A DNA stretch of 56,686 nucleotides from Bacillota bacterium (GTDB lineage Bacteria; Bacillota; Clostridia; Lachnospirales; Lachnospiraceae): contig JAEWPQ010000253.1 of NCBI GenBank assembly GCA_023460575.1, positions 1 through 56,686 of the forward strand, in the 5' to 3' direction. Shown here piece by piece: positions 24,185-32,889 of the stretch. How positions within the stretch are numbered: position 1 is the first letter of the stretch; each line of letters begins with the position of its first letter. The position numbers and the translations under genes were made by a program. A model generated the notes under the pieces. The model worked only from the letters and a program-made list of their open reading frames with translations. It ran no database searches and had not been told where the DNA came from.

Positions 24185-25117
24185 ATGAAAAACTCATACT
24201 CGAATCACATAAATGCCCACTGCAATGTAAGAAAATATCCAAAAAACTGGAAGTGGGGGTTAGTCTTTATTGCTCCATGGATTATTGGATTTACACTACT
24301 TCAGGCATATCCGCTGTTAATGTCTTTCTATTATTCCTTTACGGATTTTTCTATTTTAAAAGACGGAAAATGGATCGGATTTAAAAATTACAGGGATTTG
24401 TTTACGAAAGATAAATATTTCTGGAAGGCTTTTTTTATTACCATTAAGTACTCGCTTATGTCGGTACCTATGAAGCTGATTATGGCACTGGCTATTGCCA
24501 TGATACTGAATATGAAATTGAAGGGAATCAATATTTTCAGAACTGTTTATTACCTGCCATCAATTATGGGAGGAAGTGTGGCAATATCGATTCTGTGGAA
24601 ATTTATGTTTATGAAGGAAGGCATGGTAAATAAGGCTCTTTCTGTCATTGGTATTCCGGCCGTGGACTGGCTGGGAAGTCCCGATATTGCTTTGATTTCT
24701 ATCAGCCTTCTGGTGGTATGGCAGTTCGGCTCTTCTATGGTACTGTTTCTTGCAGGATTAAAAAACGTTCCTACAGAATTGTATGAAGCCGCGTCCGTAG
24801 ATGGTGCGACAAAATGGAGACAGTTTTTTTCCATCACCCTGCCCATGATTACTCCAATTGTTTTCTTTAATCTGATGATGCAGATTATTCATGCTCTTCA
24901 GGAGTTTACCTCAGCCTTTATTATTACCAATGGAGGGCCAAATCACGGTACTTATCTGATGGGAGTAAAGATTTATGAAGACGCATTTAAAAATCTGAAG
25001 ATGGGATACGCATCTGCATCCTCATGGGTTCTATTTATAACAATACTTGCTGTTACACTGGTAGTATTTAAGTCTTCAGATGCCTGGGTATTTTATAATG
25101 ATGGAGGTACAGACTGA
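24185..25117 (+). CDS. sugar ABC transporter permease (MalF/UgpA/YesP type)
   Basis: This 310-residue inner-membrane permease has six predicted helices. It starts with a cytoplasmic tail and GLVFIAPWIIGFTLLQAYPLLMSFYYSFTDF, and includes the EAA loop (YEAASVDGATKWRQFFSITLPMITP) that docks on the ATPase. It forms the channel with the next permease. The energising ATPase is not encoded here, and such importers in Firmicutes commonly share MsmX-type ATPases. The stop overlaps the next ATG by one base. GATGGAGG precedes the start at 24185. Confidence 0.92.
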   Translation: MKNSYSNHINAHCNVRKYPKNWKWGLVFIAPWIIGFTLLQAYPLLMSFYYSFTDFSILKDGKWIGFKNYRDLFTKDKYFWKAFFITIKYSLMSVPMKLIMALAIAMILNMKLKGINIFRTVYYLPSIMGGSVAISILWKFMFMKEGMVNKALSVIGIPAVDWLGSPDIALISISLLVVWQFGSSMVLFLAGLKNVPTELYEAASVDGATKWRQFFSITLPMITPIVFFNLMMQIIHALQEFTSAFIITNGGPNHGTYLMGVKIYEDAFKNLKMGYASASSWVLFITILAVTLVVFKSSDAWVFYNDGGTD

Positions 25118-25959
25118 TGAAAATAAAAAACAGAAATAACACGATTGCCTATATTATATTGATTTTCATTGGCATATTTATGATTTATCCGCTGATCTGG
25201 CTTTTTTTTGCTTCTTTTAAGGAAAATCAGGAGTTGTTTGGTAAACTCACTCTTTTCCCACGGCAGTTTTCCATGTCGCCGTATCTGAGAGGCTGGAGAG
25301 GGAGCGGTCAGTTCACGTATTACACTTTCTACTGGAATACGCTGAAACTGGTAGTTCCAACCGTAGTTCTGACCGTTTTATCAACCGGAGTGGTTGCATA
25401 TGGATTTGCCAGATTCCGGTTCCCTGGGAAAAAGCTATTCTTTCTACTGATGATTTCCACCCTCATGCTGCCGGATTCCGTTGTTGTCATCCCAAGATAT
25501 GTGGCTTTTAATAAGTTTGGCTGGGTGGATACCTATATGCCGTTTTGGGCGCCTGCACTTTTGGCCTGCTATCCATTTTTTATTTTTATGCAGATTCAGT
25601 TTTTAAGAGGAATACCAAAAGAACTGGATGAATCAGCATATATAGATGGCTGCAGTCCTCTGATGGTGTTTATAAAAGTTCTTTTTCCATTAATGAAACC
25701 AGCGGTTTTTTCCGTAGTCATTTTCCAGACGCTGTGGAGATGGAATGATTATTTTAACAATCTGGTTTATATCAGCAGCGTGAAAAACTTCACTCTGTCT
25801 TTGGCTTTAAAGATGTCGATCGATGGTCAGGGGTCATCGACTCCGTGGAATCAGGTACTTGCCATGTCTTTTGTGTCCATGATCCCCCCCATCCTTCTTT
25901 ACTTCTTTGCTCAGAAATATTTCGTGGAAGGAATCACTTCAGGAGGTGTAAAAGGATGA
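25117..25959 (+). CDS. sugar ABC transporter permease (MalG/UgpE/YesQ type)
   Basis: This 280-residue second permease of the importer has about six helices, including YIILIFIGIFMIYPLIWLFFASFK. The conserved EAA loop is LDESAYIDGCSPLMVFIKVLFPLMKPA, and the protein ends with the family pattern QKYFVEGITSGGVKG. It pairs with the upstream permease to carry the oligosaccharide. Translation is coupled on both sides: the start overlaps the previous stop, and the ATG of the DUF2264 gene (25956) overlaps this stop. The GGAGG just before that overlap lies within the coding sequence for SGGV. Confidence 0.92.
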   Translation: MKIKNRNNTIAYIILIFIGIFMIYPLIWLFFASFKENQELFGKLTLFPRQFSMSPYLRGWRGSGQFTYYTFYWNTLKLVVPTVVLTVLSTGVVAYGFARFRFPGKKLFFLLMISTLMLPDSVVVIPRYVAFNKFGWVDTYMPFWAPALLACYPFFIFMQIQFLRGIPKELDESAYIDGCSPLMVFIKVLFPLMKPAVFSVVIFQTLWRWNDYFNNLVYISSVKNFTLSLALKMSIDGQGSSTPWNQVLAMSFVSMIPPILLYFFAQKYFVEGITSGGVKG

Positions 25960-27806
25960 TGGAAAGGTATGCGGGTTTTAATACAAGGGAAGATGCGGCA
26001 TTAAGCCTTTTATCCCTTATACGGCCCCTGAAAAAATATTTAAGTCCTGCGCGGAGTTTCCTAAATATTTCTCAAACCGGAGTGCATTACGGCAGCAGGG
26101 TAGCTGGTATGGAGGGATTCGCAAGAATTCTTTGGGGACTTGGTCCCCTTTTTTCCTGCGCTTCTTCTTATCAGGATGAGCAGATCCGCAATGAGGCAGC
26201 AGAATGGAAAGAAATCGTTATGCATGGAATTTCTGCAGGAACGAATCCCGAACATGAAGAATATTGGGGAGAAATCACTGATTTTGACCAGAGGATTGTG
26301 GAGGCAGCTGCGATTGTCGTGATGTTTGCGCTAAATCAGGATATGTGGAACGAATTTCCGGATTCTGTGAAAAGGAATATTTACCATTGGCTGAATCAAA
26401 TGAACAATTGTGAAATGCCAAAAAATAACTGGAGGTTTTTTAGAATTCTCACCAATATGATTTTCCGCCTCTTAAATCTTCCATATTCAGAGGAGCGAGT
26501 TAATGAGGACAAGGAGCTGATAGAAAGTTCCTATGTGGGAAATGGCTGGTATATGGATGGGGGAAAGGACAAGATGGATTATTACATTGCCTTTGCCTTT
26601 CATTTCTACGGTCAGATTTACGCCTCCTTTATGGAAGAACTGGATCCCGAATGGTGCCGCATTTTAAAGGAGCGCCGGGAAGTATTTTGTGGGGATTTTA
26701 TATATTTGTTTGCCAATGACGGAACCAGTATTCCGTTTGGAAGAAGTCTGACTTACCGTTTTGCTCAGGTCAGCTTCTTTAGTGCCTATGCATTTCTGGG
26801 CGGGGGCTCTCTGGATTATGGAGTAATAAAAAATCTGATCTGCGGAAATTTAAAAAACTGGTTTGATTCGCCCATTACGGATCATGCAGGGATACTGACA
26901 GTGGGGTATGATTATCCCAATTTGATTATGAGTGAACATTACAATGGGGGCGGATCACCATACTGGGCTTTAAAAGCCTTTCTTTTGCTGGCATTACCGG
27001 AAGATCATGAATTCTGGAAAGCAAAACCGGTATCATTCCCTTTTGAAAAACAGAAAAAACTTTCTACGCCTCATATGATTGTAACTCATGACCGGGATGA
27101 AACAGTCATGGCCTATGTGGCAGGTCAGCACTGCCCTGGAAATCATGGCCATGTGTCTGAAAAGTATGAAAAGTTTGTATATTCCAATCGATTTGGCTTC
27201 AGCATTTCAAGAGGACATCAATTAAATGACGGTGCTTTTGATAATACGATCGCTTTTTCTCATGGTGGAGAAAACCGTTATACCATGATGAATGGCTGCT
27301 TATGCTATGATGCAGGGGAAGATTCTCTGCGTGTAACATATCATCCCATAAACGGAGTAACGGCGGAAAGTATCATCGTACCCTGCTCCCCATGGCATGT
27401 TAGAATTCACAGGATCATCTGTGAACAGGAGATTGATGTTTCAGAAGGCGGTTTCTGTCTTCCAGCGGAAGAAAAATCCGGAAAACGATATGAAAAGAGC
27501 CAGCTGGATCAGGGGGCCGGCAGAGCGGCGGCTGTATTGCCCTGGGGAATCTCAGGAGTTGTAAGCCTGACCGGAGGCAACGGGGAGGTACTTCAGTGCT
27601 TTCCTAATACGAATCTTTTATATCCCCTTACGGTAATGCCCCTGGTGAAGCATCATCTGAATAAAGGAAGTCATATGCTGATAAGCTGTGTATTTGGTGA
27701 TATGTCAAAAGACCGGGAGCTAAGATGGAATCAGATGCCAAAAGTGAGTTGGCAGGAGGAAATCGTGACTGTGGAATGGAATGGGAAGGTTACTAAGATT
27801 GTATAG
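25956..27806 (+). CDS. DUF2264 protein (probable glycan-active enzyme)
   Basis: This 616-residue cytoplasmic protein of the DUF2264 family has no signal peptide. The N-terminal half looks like an alpha/alpha-toroid (NISQTGVHYGSRVAGMEGFARILWGLGP, YVGNGWYMDGGKDKMDYYIAFAFHFYG, IPFGRSLTYRFAQVSFF). The C-terminal half from about residue 370 is beta-rich (HMIVTHDRDETVMAYVAGQHCPGNHGH). This layout recalls heparinase II/III and family 8 lyase folds, so a role on uronic-acid oligosaccharides is plausible but unproved. The chosen ATG overlaps the permease stop and has AGGAGG upstream; a longer in-frame start inside the permease gene is rejected. It lies between the importer and GH88, so it probably acts on the imported sugar. 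Confidence 0.82.
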   Translation: MMERYAGFNTREDAALSLLSLIRPLKKYLSPARSFLNISQTGVHYGSRVAGMEGFARILWGLGPLFSCASSYQDEQIRNEAAEWKEIVMHGISAGTNPEHEEYWGEITDFDQRIVEAAAIVVMFALNQDMWNEFPDSVKRNIYHWLNQMNNCEMPKNNWRFFRILTNMIFRLLNLPYSEERVNEDKELIESSYVGNGWYMDGGKDKMDYYIAFAFHFYGQIYASFMEELDPEWCRILKERREVFCGDFIYLFANDGTSIPFGRSLTYRFAQVSFFSAYAFLGGGSLDYGVIKNLICGNLKNWFDSPITDHAGILTVGYDYPNLIMSEHYNGGGSPYWALKAFLLLALPEDHEFWKAKPVSFPFEKQKKLSTPHMIVTHDRDETVMAYVAGQHCPGNHGHVSEKYEKFVYSNRFGFSISRGHQLNDGAFDNTIAFSHGGENRYTMMNGCLCYDAGEDSLRVTYHPINGVTAESIIVPCSPWHVRIHRIICEQEIDVSEGGFCLPAEEKSGKRYEKSQLDQGAGRAAAVLPWGISGVVSLTGGNGEVLQCFPNTNLLYPLTVMPLVKHHLNKGSHMLISCVFGDMSKDRELRWNQMPKVSWQEEIVTVEWNGKVTKIV

Positions 27807-27825
27807 GAGAGAAGGAGGAGAGTTC

Positions 27826-28953
27826 ATGAGAACGGAAGTTCAGCACTGGGCAAATGAAATTGAGAGGAAGATACTTGATAAGCTGGAGCAGGTCGCAGAG
27901 CGAAGCGTGCATAAAATTCCTTATACTGCAGTAGATGGGAACTTTGATGATTGCTCTGGTGAAAAAATTGGCTGGTGGACCAATGGCTTTTTTGCCGGAA
28001 TGATGTGGTTTTTATATGACAGGAGAAAAAGCAGCCAGGCATTAAAAAATGCATTGGAGATAGAAGAAAAACTGGATGCCAGTTTTCTCATTTATGATTA
28101 TATGGATCATGATAACGGGTTCAAATGGCTGCCTACCGCAGTGATTGATTATAAGCTTACAGAATCAGAAGCTTCATTAAACCGGGGGCTTCTCGCAGCC
28201 TCCAGTCTGGCAGGAAGATATAATCCAGCCGGAAAGTTTATCCGGGCGTGGAATGACCGGGCTGGTCAGGATCACAGAGGATATGCAATTATTGACTGCA
28301 TGATGAATCTCCCCCTGCTTTATTGGGCTGCTTATTGTACAGGGGATCCCCGTTTCCAGCAGATTGCAGAAAATCATGCAGATACAGTCATGAATAGTTT
28401 TATCCGGACTGACGGGTCAGTGGCTCATATTGTAGAATTTGATCCGGTTACCGGCAGGCGGATTAGAAGTCATAAAGGTCAGGGATATGAAGAAGGATCA
28501 GCCTGGACCAGAGGCCAGGGCTGGGGAATTTATGGATTTGCACTTAGTTACAGGCATACAAAAAAACAGGATTATCTGACAGCAGCATGCAGGATAGCGG
28601 ATTATTTTCTGGAGCACATACCAAAGAACGGGCTGATTCCCATTGACTTTAACCAGCCTGACTCCTGCACATGGGAAGATTCTTCTGCCGCTGCAGTTGC
28701 TGCCTCAGGACTTTTGGAATTGTCTGGTCTGGTTCAGGCCAGTGATCAGGAACGGTATGAAGAGGCGGCTGTCAGACTTTTAGAGGTTCTTTCCCAACAA
28801 CGATGCAGATGGGAAACAGAGGTGGATTATTTCCTGGATTGCTGCTCCGCTTCTTATAAAGAAGCAGTGCATGAGTATCCGATTATTTACGGTGATTTTT
28901 ATTTTATTGAAGCAGTTCTTAAGATCAATCGGCATGCCATTCATATGTGGTAA
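27826..28953 (+). CDS. GH88 unsaturated glucuronyl hydrolase
   Basis: This 375-residue cytoplasmic hydrolase removes the 4,5-unsaturated uronic acid left at the non-reducing end by polysaccharide lyases, using hydration of the enol-ether. Family features are WWTNGFFAGMMWFLYD, YMDHDNGFKW (first acidic residue), IDCMMNLPLLYWA (catalytic Asp region), and EGSAWTRGQGWGIYGFALSY. It has no signal peptide, so it acts on imported disaccharides. The start at 27826 follows GAAGGAGGAG, whereas an earlier ATG at 27781 lies inside the DUF2264 gene. Substrate could be chondroitin, hyaluronan, heparin or another uronide. No lyase is encoded in the window. Confidence 0.9.
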   Translation: MRTEVQHWANEIERKILDKLEQVAERSVHKIPYTAVDGNFDDCSGEKIGWWTNGFFAGMMWFLYDRRKSSQALKNALEIEEKLDASFLIYDYMDHDNGFKWLPTAVIDYKLTESEASLNRGLLAASSLAGRYNPAGKFIRAWNDRAGQDHRGYAIIDCMMNLPLLYWAAYCTGDPRFQQIAENHADTVMNSFIRTDGSVAHIVEFDPVTGRRIRSHKGQGYEEGSAWTRGQGWGIYGFALSYRHTKKQDYLTAACRIADYFLEHIPKNGLIPIDFNQPDSCTWEDSSAAAVAASGLLELSGLVQASDQERYEEAAVRLLEVLSQQRCRWETEVDYFLDCCSASYKEAVHEYPIIYGDFYFIEAVLKINRHAIHMW

Positions 28954-28997
28954 AAGAAGCTTCTTTCATATAATCAGAAACAGACCAGGAGATACAA

Positions 28998-30122
28998 ATG
29001 GATAATTTGACGAAACAAGAAATTAAAATGAAATTAATTCTGGTGGTGGAAAAGCTTCTTCATTTGGAAGAGGAGAAAGAAAAGACGGTAGAAGGTAGTG
29101 AGGCAAACGGATATTTTAAAAGAGATTTTGGCATTCAGGAATGGGACTGGCCTCAGGGCGTAGGTCTTTATGGCATTACAAAGATGTTGAAATCCAAGGA
29201 CGATAAGGAACGCAGGCAGTTTCTGCTGAATTGGTATCAGTTGAATTTGAAAAACGGACTGCCTTCAAAGAATATCAATACCACGGCTCCATTGCTGGCA
29301 CTTACTGAACTAAACGAAGTATGGAAAAATCCTGAATTTGAAGCACTTACACTTGACTGGGCCAATTGGCTCATGGAAAGTCTCCCAAGGACCAGAGAGG
29401 GAGGTTTTCAGCATGTAACAAGCGCAAACGGTGACCGTGAGGGCGTACGGCTAAATGATAACCAGATATGGATCGATACGATTTTTATGACTGTCCTGTT
29501 TTTAAATCGAATGGGATTAAAATATGGACGGAGTGACTGGGTAAGTGAATCAAATTATCAGATGCTGATTCATATGAAATATTTATGTGATAAAAAGTCG
29601 GGTTTGTTTTATCATGGCTGGAACTTTAATGGCAGGCATAATTTTGGCAAAGTGTTCTGGTGCAGAGGCAACAGCTGGTTTACATTGGGAAGTCTGGAAT
29701 ATATTGAAATGTTCCATGGAACAATGGACGAGGGACTAAAGAAATTCATTACAGAAACCTATAGGAACCAGGTTGAGGCATTGACCGCGCTGCAAAGCAA
29801 GAGTGGTTTATGGAATACAGTTTTAGATGATCCGGACAGTTATGAAGAAGTCTCTGGTTCAGCAGCGATTGCTGCTGGAATGATAAAAGGAATTCATATG
29901 GGAATCCTTGACAGTAAATATTTAGAGTGTGCCAGGTCTGCATTGGCTGGTATTCTTCAAAATATAGGGGAGGATGGAACAGTTTTTTCTGTTTCCGGAG
30001 GAACAGGAATGGGGGAAGATAAAGAACATTATAAAAATATCCTTATTTCCCCCATGGCCTATGGTCAGGCTCTAGTGATATTAGCATTTTGTGAGGCATT
30101 AAACATGATCGAAAGCCTATGA
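28998..30122 (+). CDS. GH105 unsaturated rhamnogalacturonyl hydrolase (YteR/YesR-like)
   Basis: This 374-residue cytoplasmic alpha/alpha-barrel hydrolase attacks unsaturated galacturonyl-rhamnose or glucuronyl-rhamnose disaccharides from rhamnogalacturonan or ulvan lyase action. Visible family segments are DWPQGVGLYGI, NDNQIWIDTIFMTVLFLNRMG with the catalytic Asp, LFYHGWNFNGRHNFGKVFWCRGNSWFTLG, and GSAAIAAGM. Length is normal. AGGAGATACAA precedes the ATG. It ends the operon, 20 bases from a convergent esterase gene. Together with GH88 it covers two linkages of unsaturated uronides, suggesting the importer takes up mixed oligosaccharides. Confidence 0.9.
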   Translation: MDNLTKQEIKMKLILVVEKLLHLEEEKEKTVEGSEANGYFKRDFGIQEWDWPQGVGLYGITKMLKSKDDKERRQFLLNWYQLNLKNGLPSKNINTTAPLLALTELNEVWKNPEFEALTLDWANWLMESLPRTREGGFQHVTSANGDREGVRLNDNQIWIDTIFMTVLFLNRMGLKYGRSDWVSESNYQMLIHMKYLCDKKSGLFYHGWNFNGRHNFGKVFWCRGNSWFTLGSLEYIEMFHGTMDEGLKKFITETYRNQVEALTALQSKSGLWNTVLDDPDSYEEVSGSAAIAAGMIKGIHMGILDSKYLECARSALAGILQNIGEDGTVFSVSGGTGMGEDKEHYKNILISPMAYGQALVILAFCEALNMIESL

Positions 30123-30142
30123 AAGAGCGCTGACACGAAATC

Positions 30143-31045
30143 TTATGAAAGCGGAATTAATTTTTTCAGCCAGGCTTCGGCCAGGTTAAACCAAGCCTCA
30201 ACTTCGGGAGATATCTGGTTTGGAGCGTTGGCTGTTACATGATTTGCCAAAGCCAGGCCATGCTCTCCAGCCTCAAAGATATGGAGTTCATAGGGGACAT
30301 GGTGTCTGGCCATTTCCAGGGCAAACACCAGAGAATTTTCGGAATATACCAGTCCGACTTCTGAGGTATGCCACAGAAAGGCAGGCGGAGTCATTGAAGA
30401 GACAAAGCGGCTGGGACTGAAGGTGTGAATTACATCCTCCGTAAGTTCTGTCTCTCCGGTCAGAGCTGCATTTGCCCGGTTCATAAAAGTAAACATCTCT
30501 TTTTTTGACTCATCTGCGGCTTCTTCGGCTGATTTCTCCTTCATCACCTGATAATCCAGCAGACCATAAGCAAGGATCAGCACATTGGGGCGGATTTCAT
30601 CAGGACTGCATGGAGCGGGTAGAAGAGATTCCCCCAGTTCTTTTTCATACCAGTGTACGCCAATGCTTGCGGCCAGATGAGCGCCTGCAGAAAAACCGCA
30701 GACCCCAATTTTATCAGGATCAATAAACAGGCGTTCGCAGTTATTTCTCAGATACCGGACAGTCTGAGCCAGTTCTTTTAGAGCAGTGCTGGCAACGCCA
30801 GTTCGTTTTCCTTCTGGATCGCCAGTTGTATATCTTAGTACAACAGCATGATATCCCATGGATAAAAACTTGAACGCGATTGGTTCTGCTTCCCGGTCCG
30901 AGGTAAACAAGTACCCCCCGCCAGGCGCAATTACCATCACAGGACGTTTTTTACCGGGTAAAAGCTCTTTGGAATCCTCGATCAGATAAGCAGTAAAAAA
31001 TCCGGTGGATTCATTTTCATTGATTTTATGGGTTTGAATAATCAA
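30143..31045 (-). CDS. alpha/beta hydrolase, carbohydrate-esterase-like
   Basis: This 300-residue cytoplasmic alpha/beta-hydrolase is related to acetyl-xylan and feruloyl esterases of the BD-FAE/Axe type. It has the oxyanion segment PVMVIAPGGGYLFTS, the nucleophile elbow GFSAGAHLAAS, a late acidic loop and a final EHGLALA histidine motif. The start is judged to be TTG 31045 because GGAAGGAG is 8 bases upstream. ATG codons at 31063 and 31084 overlap or precede that site. It points toward the GH105 gene and may remove acetyl or methyl groups from imported oligosaccharides. The natural substrate is not evident. Confidence 0.82.
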   Translation of the reverse strand: MIIQTHKINENESTGFFTAYLIEDSKELLPGKKRPVMVIAPGGGYLFTSDREAEPIAFKFLSMGYHAVVLRYTTGDPEGKRTGVASTALKELAQTVRYLRNNCERLFIDPDKIGVCGFSAGAHLAASIGVHWYEKELGESLLPAPCSPDEIRPNVLILAYGLLDYQVMKEKSAEEAADESKKEMFTFMNRANAALTGETELTEDVIHTFSPSRFVSSMTPPAFLWHTSEVGLVYSENSLVFALEMARHHVPYELHIFEAGEHGLALANHVTANAPNQISPEVEAWFNLAEAWLKKLIPLS

Positions 31046-31183
31046 AATGACAACTCCTTCCATTAAAAATATTGTTATGTTCATTGTACCAGATTATAAA
31101 AATTAATTAAGTAGTGGAGTTGTTTTTTTACACAGAAAGAAAAGAAAATGAAGTGTATAGAGAAAAGAAAGTAAAGTATCGGC

Positions 31184-31212
31184 TTGACATTCTTAAGAGG
31201 CTGTGTTAATGT
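31184..31212 (+). promoter_or_regulatory. promoter of the glycine-riboswitch transcript
   Basis: A perfect TTGACA (31184-31189) is followed 16-17 bases later by a TTAATG/TAATGT -10-like stretch (31206-31212). Transcription would begin about 30 bases before the first aptamer. The -10 is weak, so its exact position is uncertain. Confidence 0.55.
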
Positions 31213-31247
31213 GGTAAAGTAAAAAAGTATCATACCAACAAGTGAAG

Positions 31248-31323
31248 TTCGTAGGAAAATGACGATTGTCTGCCGAAGGAGTAACACTCTCAGGCATCCG
31301 GATTGCCGGATAAGGACTATGAA
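31248..31323 (+). ncRNA. glycine riboswitch, first aptamer
   Basis: The stem TTCGTAG (31248-31254) / CTATGAA (31317-31323) closes an RNA with the family core GCCGAAGGAG...ACTCTCAGGC and the trailing GGAC. The GCATCCGGATTGCCGGAT segment forms the variable hairpin. It is the first half of a tandem glycine sensor, joined to the second by a 9-base linker. Confidence 0.93.
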
Positions 31324-31332
31324 TGGATGTGG

Positions 31333-31411
31333 CTCTGGAGAATCTCATGAATGAGTGCCGAAGGTGCAAGGCGCGGGAGACCGCGTTAATCTCTCAGGCA
31401 AAAGGACAGAG
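31333..31411 (+). ncRNA. glycine riboswitch, second aptamer
   Basis: The stem CTCTG (31333-31337) / CAGAG (31407-31411) encloses GTGCCGAAGGTGCAAGGCGC and ATCTCTCAGGCAAAAGGACAGAG, an almost perfect match to the glycine aptamer consensus. A GCGGGAGACCGC hairpin is the variable arm. With the first aptamer it gives cooperative or interdependent glycine sensing ahead of an amino-acid symporter gene. Confidence 0.95.
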
Positions 31412-31461
31412 TTTAAGTTCAAACGTTAGCGGCAGTGATGCCCTTATTTGTTTGCTTTCAG

Positions 31462-31494
31462 AGCCAAATCATCCCGTATGGTTTGGCTTTTTTT
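31462..31494 (+). terminator. riboswitch expression-platform terminator
   Basis: AGCCAAA (31462-31468) pairs with TTTGGCT (31482-31488), extended by CAT/ATG inside, and a run of seven T follows. It lies 50 bases after the second aptamer and 27 before the start codon, so glycine binding probably acts through transcription termination. Whether glycine turns the gene on or off cannot be decided from the pairing alone. Confidence 0.88.
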
Positions 31495-31520
31495 AGTAAA
31501 AAAAAGAGAGGGTCTATCAC

Positions 31521-32885
31521 ATGGAACAATTTACACAGCTGGTTGATAAAGTCAGCGGCATTGTCTGGAACAGCATTTTACTGTATCTGCTGGTGGGAAC
31601 GGGAATTTTATTTACTGTACGCACCCGGTTTGTACAGATCAGAAAATTTGGGGAAGGATTTCAGAGGTTGTTCGGCAGTTTTAAGCTGCATGGCGAGAAT
31701 GCGGGCAAAGATGGAATGTCTTCCTTTCAGGCCTTAACTACGGCAATTGCCGCTCAGGTAGGCACAGGCAATATAGCAGGCTGTGCAACAGCGCTTTATT
31801 CCGGAGGACCAGGAGCGATATTCTGGATGTGGGTGAGTGCATTTTTTGGTATGGCAACAAACTATGGAGAAGCGGTCCTGGCTCAAAAATATAAAACAGT
31901 CAATTCACAGGGAGAAGTAACGGGAGGTCCGATTTATTATATCAAAGCCCGTTTTAAAGGAACTGCAGGAAAGGTAATGGCGGTATTTTTTTCCATGGCA
32001 ATTATCTTTGCCCTGGGATTTACCGGCAATATGGTTCAGGCAAATTCCATTGGTCAGGCTTTTCATACAGCGTTTGGTCTGAATCCTGTGATTGTGGGGA
32101 TCCTGATTGCAGCGGTTGCGGCATTTACTTTTATGGGCGGTGTCAAGCGAATTGCTTCTCTGACAGAGAAACTTGTACCGGTTATGGCCGGATTTTATAT
32201 TATAGGATGTCTGATTGTGCTGGTTATAAATCACAGTGCTGTTTTGCCTGCTCTTAGCTCCATTGTGATTGGAGCATTCCGTCCCCAGGCACTGCTTGGA
32301 GGTGCTGCAGGAATCGGAGTTCAGAAAGCCATGCGTTATGGAGTTGCAAGAGGGCTTTTTTCCAATGAGGCAGGTATGGGTTCTACTCCTCACGCCCATG
32401 CAATTGCTAAGGTAGAGAAACCTCAGGATCAGGGTGTCATGGCGATCATGGCTGTATTTATCGATACCTTTGTGGTACTTAATCTCACTGCTTTGGTTAT
32501 CCTCACCTCGGGAAGACTGGCTCCGGGAGTGGAAGGAGCGCCTCAGGGAACTGCTCTTGCACAGGCAGCTTTCAGTGAAGCATTTGGTTCCCTTGGGAGT
32601 ACGTTTGTAGCTATATGCCTTCTGTTTTTCGCATTTTCAACAATCATTGGCTGGTACTTTTTCGGTGAGGTAAATGTGAAGGCCCTTTTTGGCGCAAAAG
32701 CAACAAAAATCTATGCCTTGATCGTTGTGCTGTTTCTGGTTCTGGGATCATTTTTAAAGGTTCAGCTTGTATGGAATTTATCGGATCTGTTTAATGCGCT
32801 GATGGTATTTCCAAACCTGATCGCGCTTCTGGCCTCGTCCGGTATTGTAGCGAGGGCTGCCAGAGGTGAGGATATAATGAAATAG
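31521..32885 (+). CDS. alanine/glycine:cation symporter (AGCS family)
   Basis: This 454-residue inner-membrane transporter takes up glycine or D/L-alanine with Na+ (or H+). AGCS signatures are FQALTTAIAAQVGTGNIAG, GGPGAIFWMWVSAFFGMATNYGEAVLAQKY, GLFSNEAGMGSTPHAHA and the C-terminal FSTIIGWYFFGE. About eleven hydrophobic helices are visible. The start ATG 31521 follows AGAGAGGG. The tandem glycine riboswitch upstream makes glycine the most likely ligand or substrate. The gene ends four bases before the convergent serine hydrolase gene, with no room for a separate terminator. Confidence 0.93.
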   Translation: MEQFTQLVDKVSGIVWNSILLYLLVGTGILFTVRTRFVQIRKFGEGFQRLFGSFKLHGENAGKDGMSSFQALTTAIAAQVGTGNIAGCATALYSGGPGAIFWMWVSAFFGMATNYGEAVLAQKYKTVNSQGEVTGGPIYYIKARFKGTAGKVMAVFFSMAIIFALGFTGNMVQANSIGQAFHTAFGLNPVIVGILIAAVAAFTFMGGVKRIASLTEKLVPVMAGFYIIGCLIVLVINHSAVLPALSSIVIGAFRPQALLGGAAGIGVQKAMRYGVARGLFSNEAGMGSTPHAHAIAKVEKPQDQGVMAIMAVFIDTFVVLNLTALVILTSGRLAPGVEGAPQGTALAQAAFSEAFGSLGSTFVAICLLFFAFSTIIGWYFFGEVNVKALFGAKATKIYALIVVLFLVLGSFLKVQLVWNLSDLFNALMVFPNLIALLASSGIVARAARGEDIMK

Positions 32886-32889
32886 ATTC

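Noticed and set aside
25845..25955. Longer DUF2264 start inside the permease gene
   Set aside because: It is a shadow frame of the permease end. ATG 25956 has AGGAGG and the usual stop/start overlap.
31435..31737. A 100-residue frame over the riboswitch terminator and symporter start
   Set aside because: It crosses the terminator hairpin and is a shadow of the AGCS gene, with no recognisable product.
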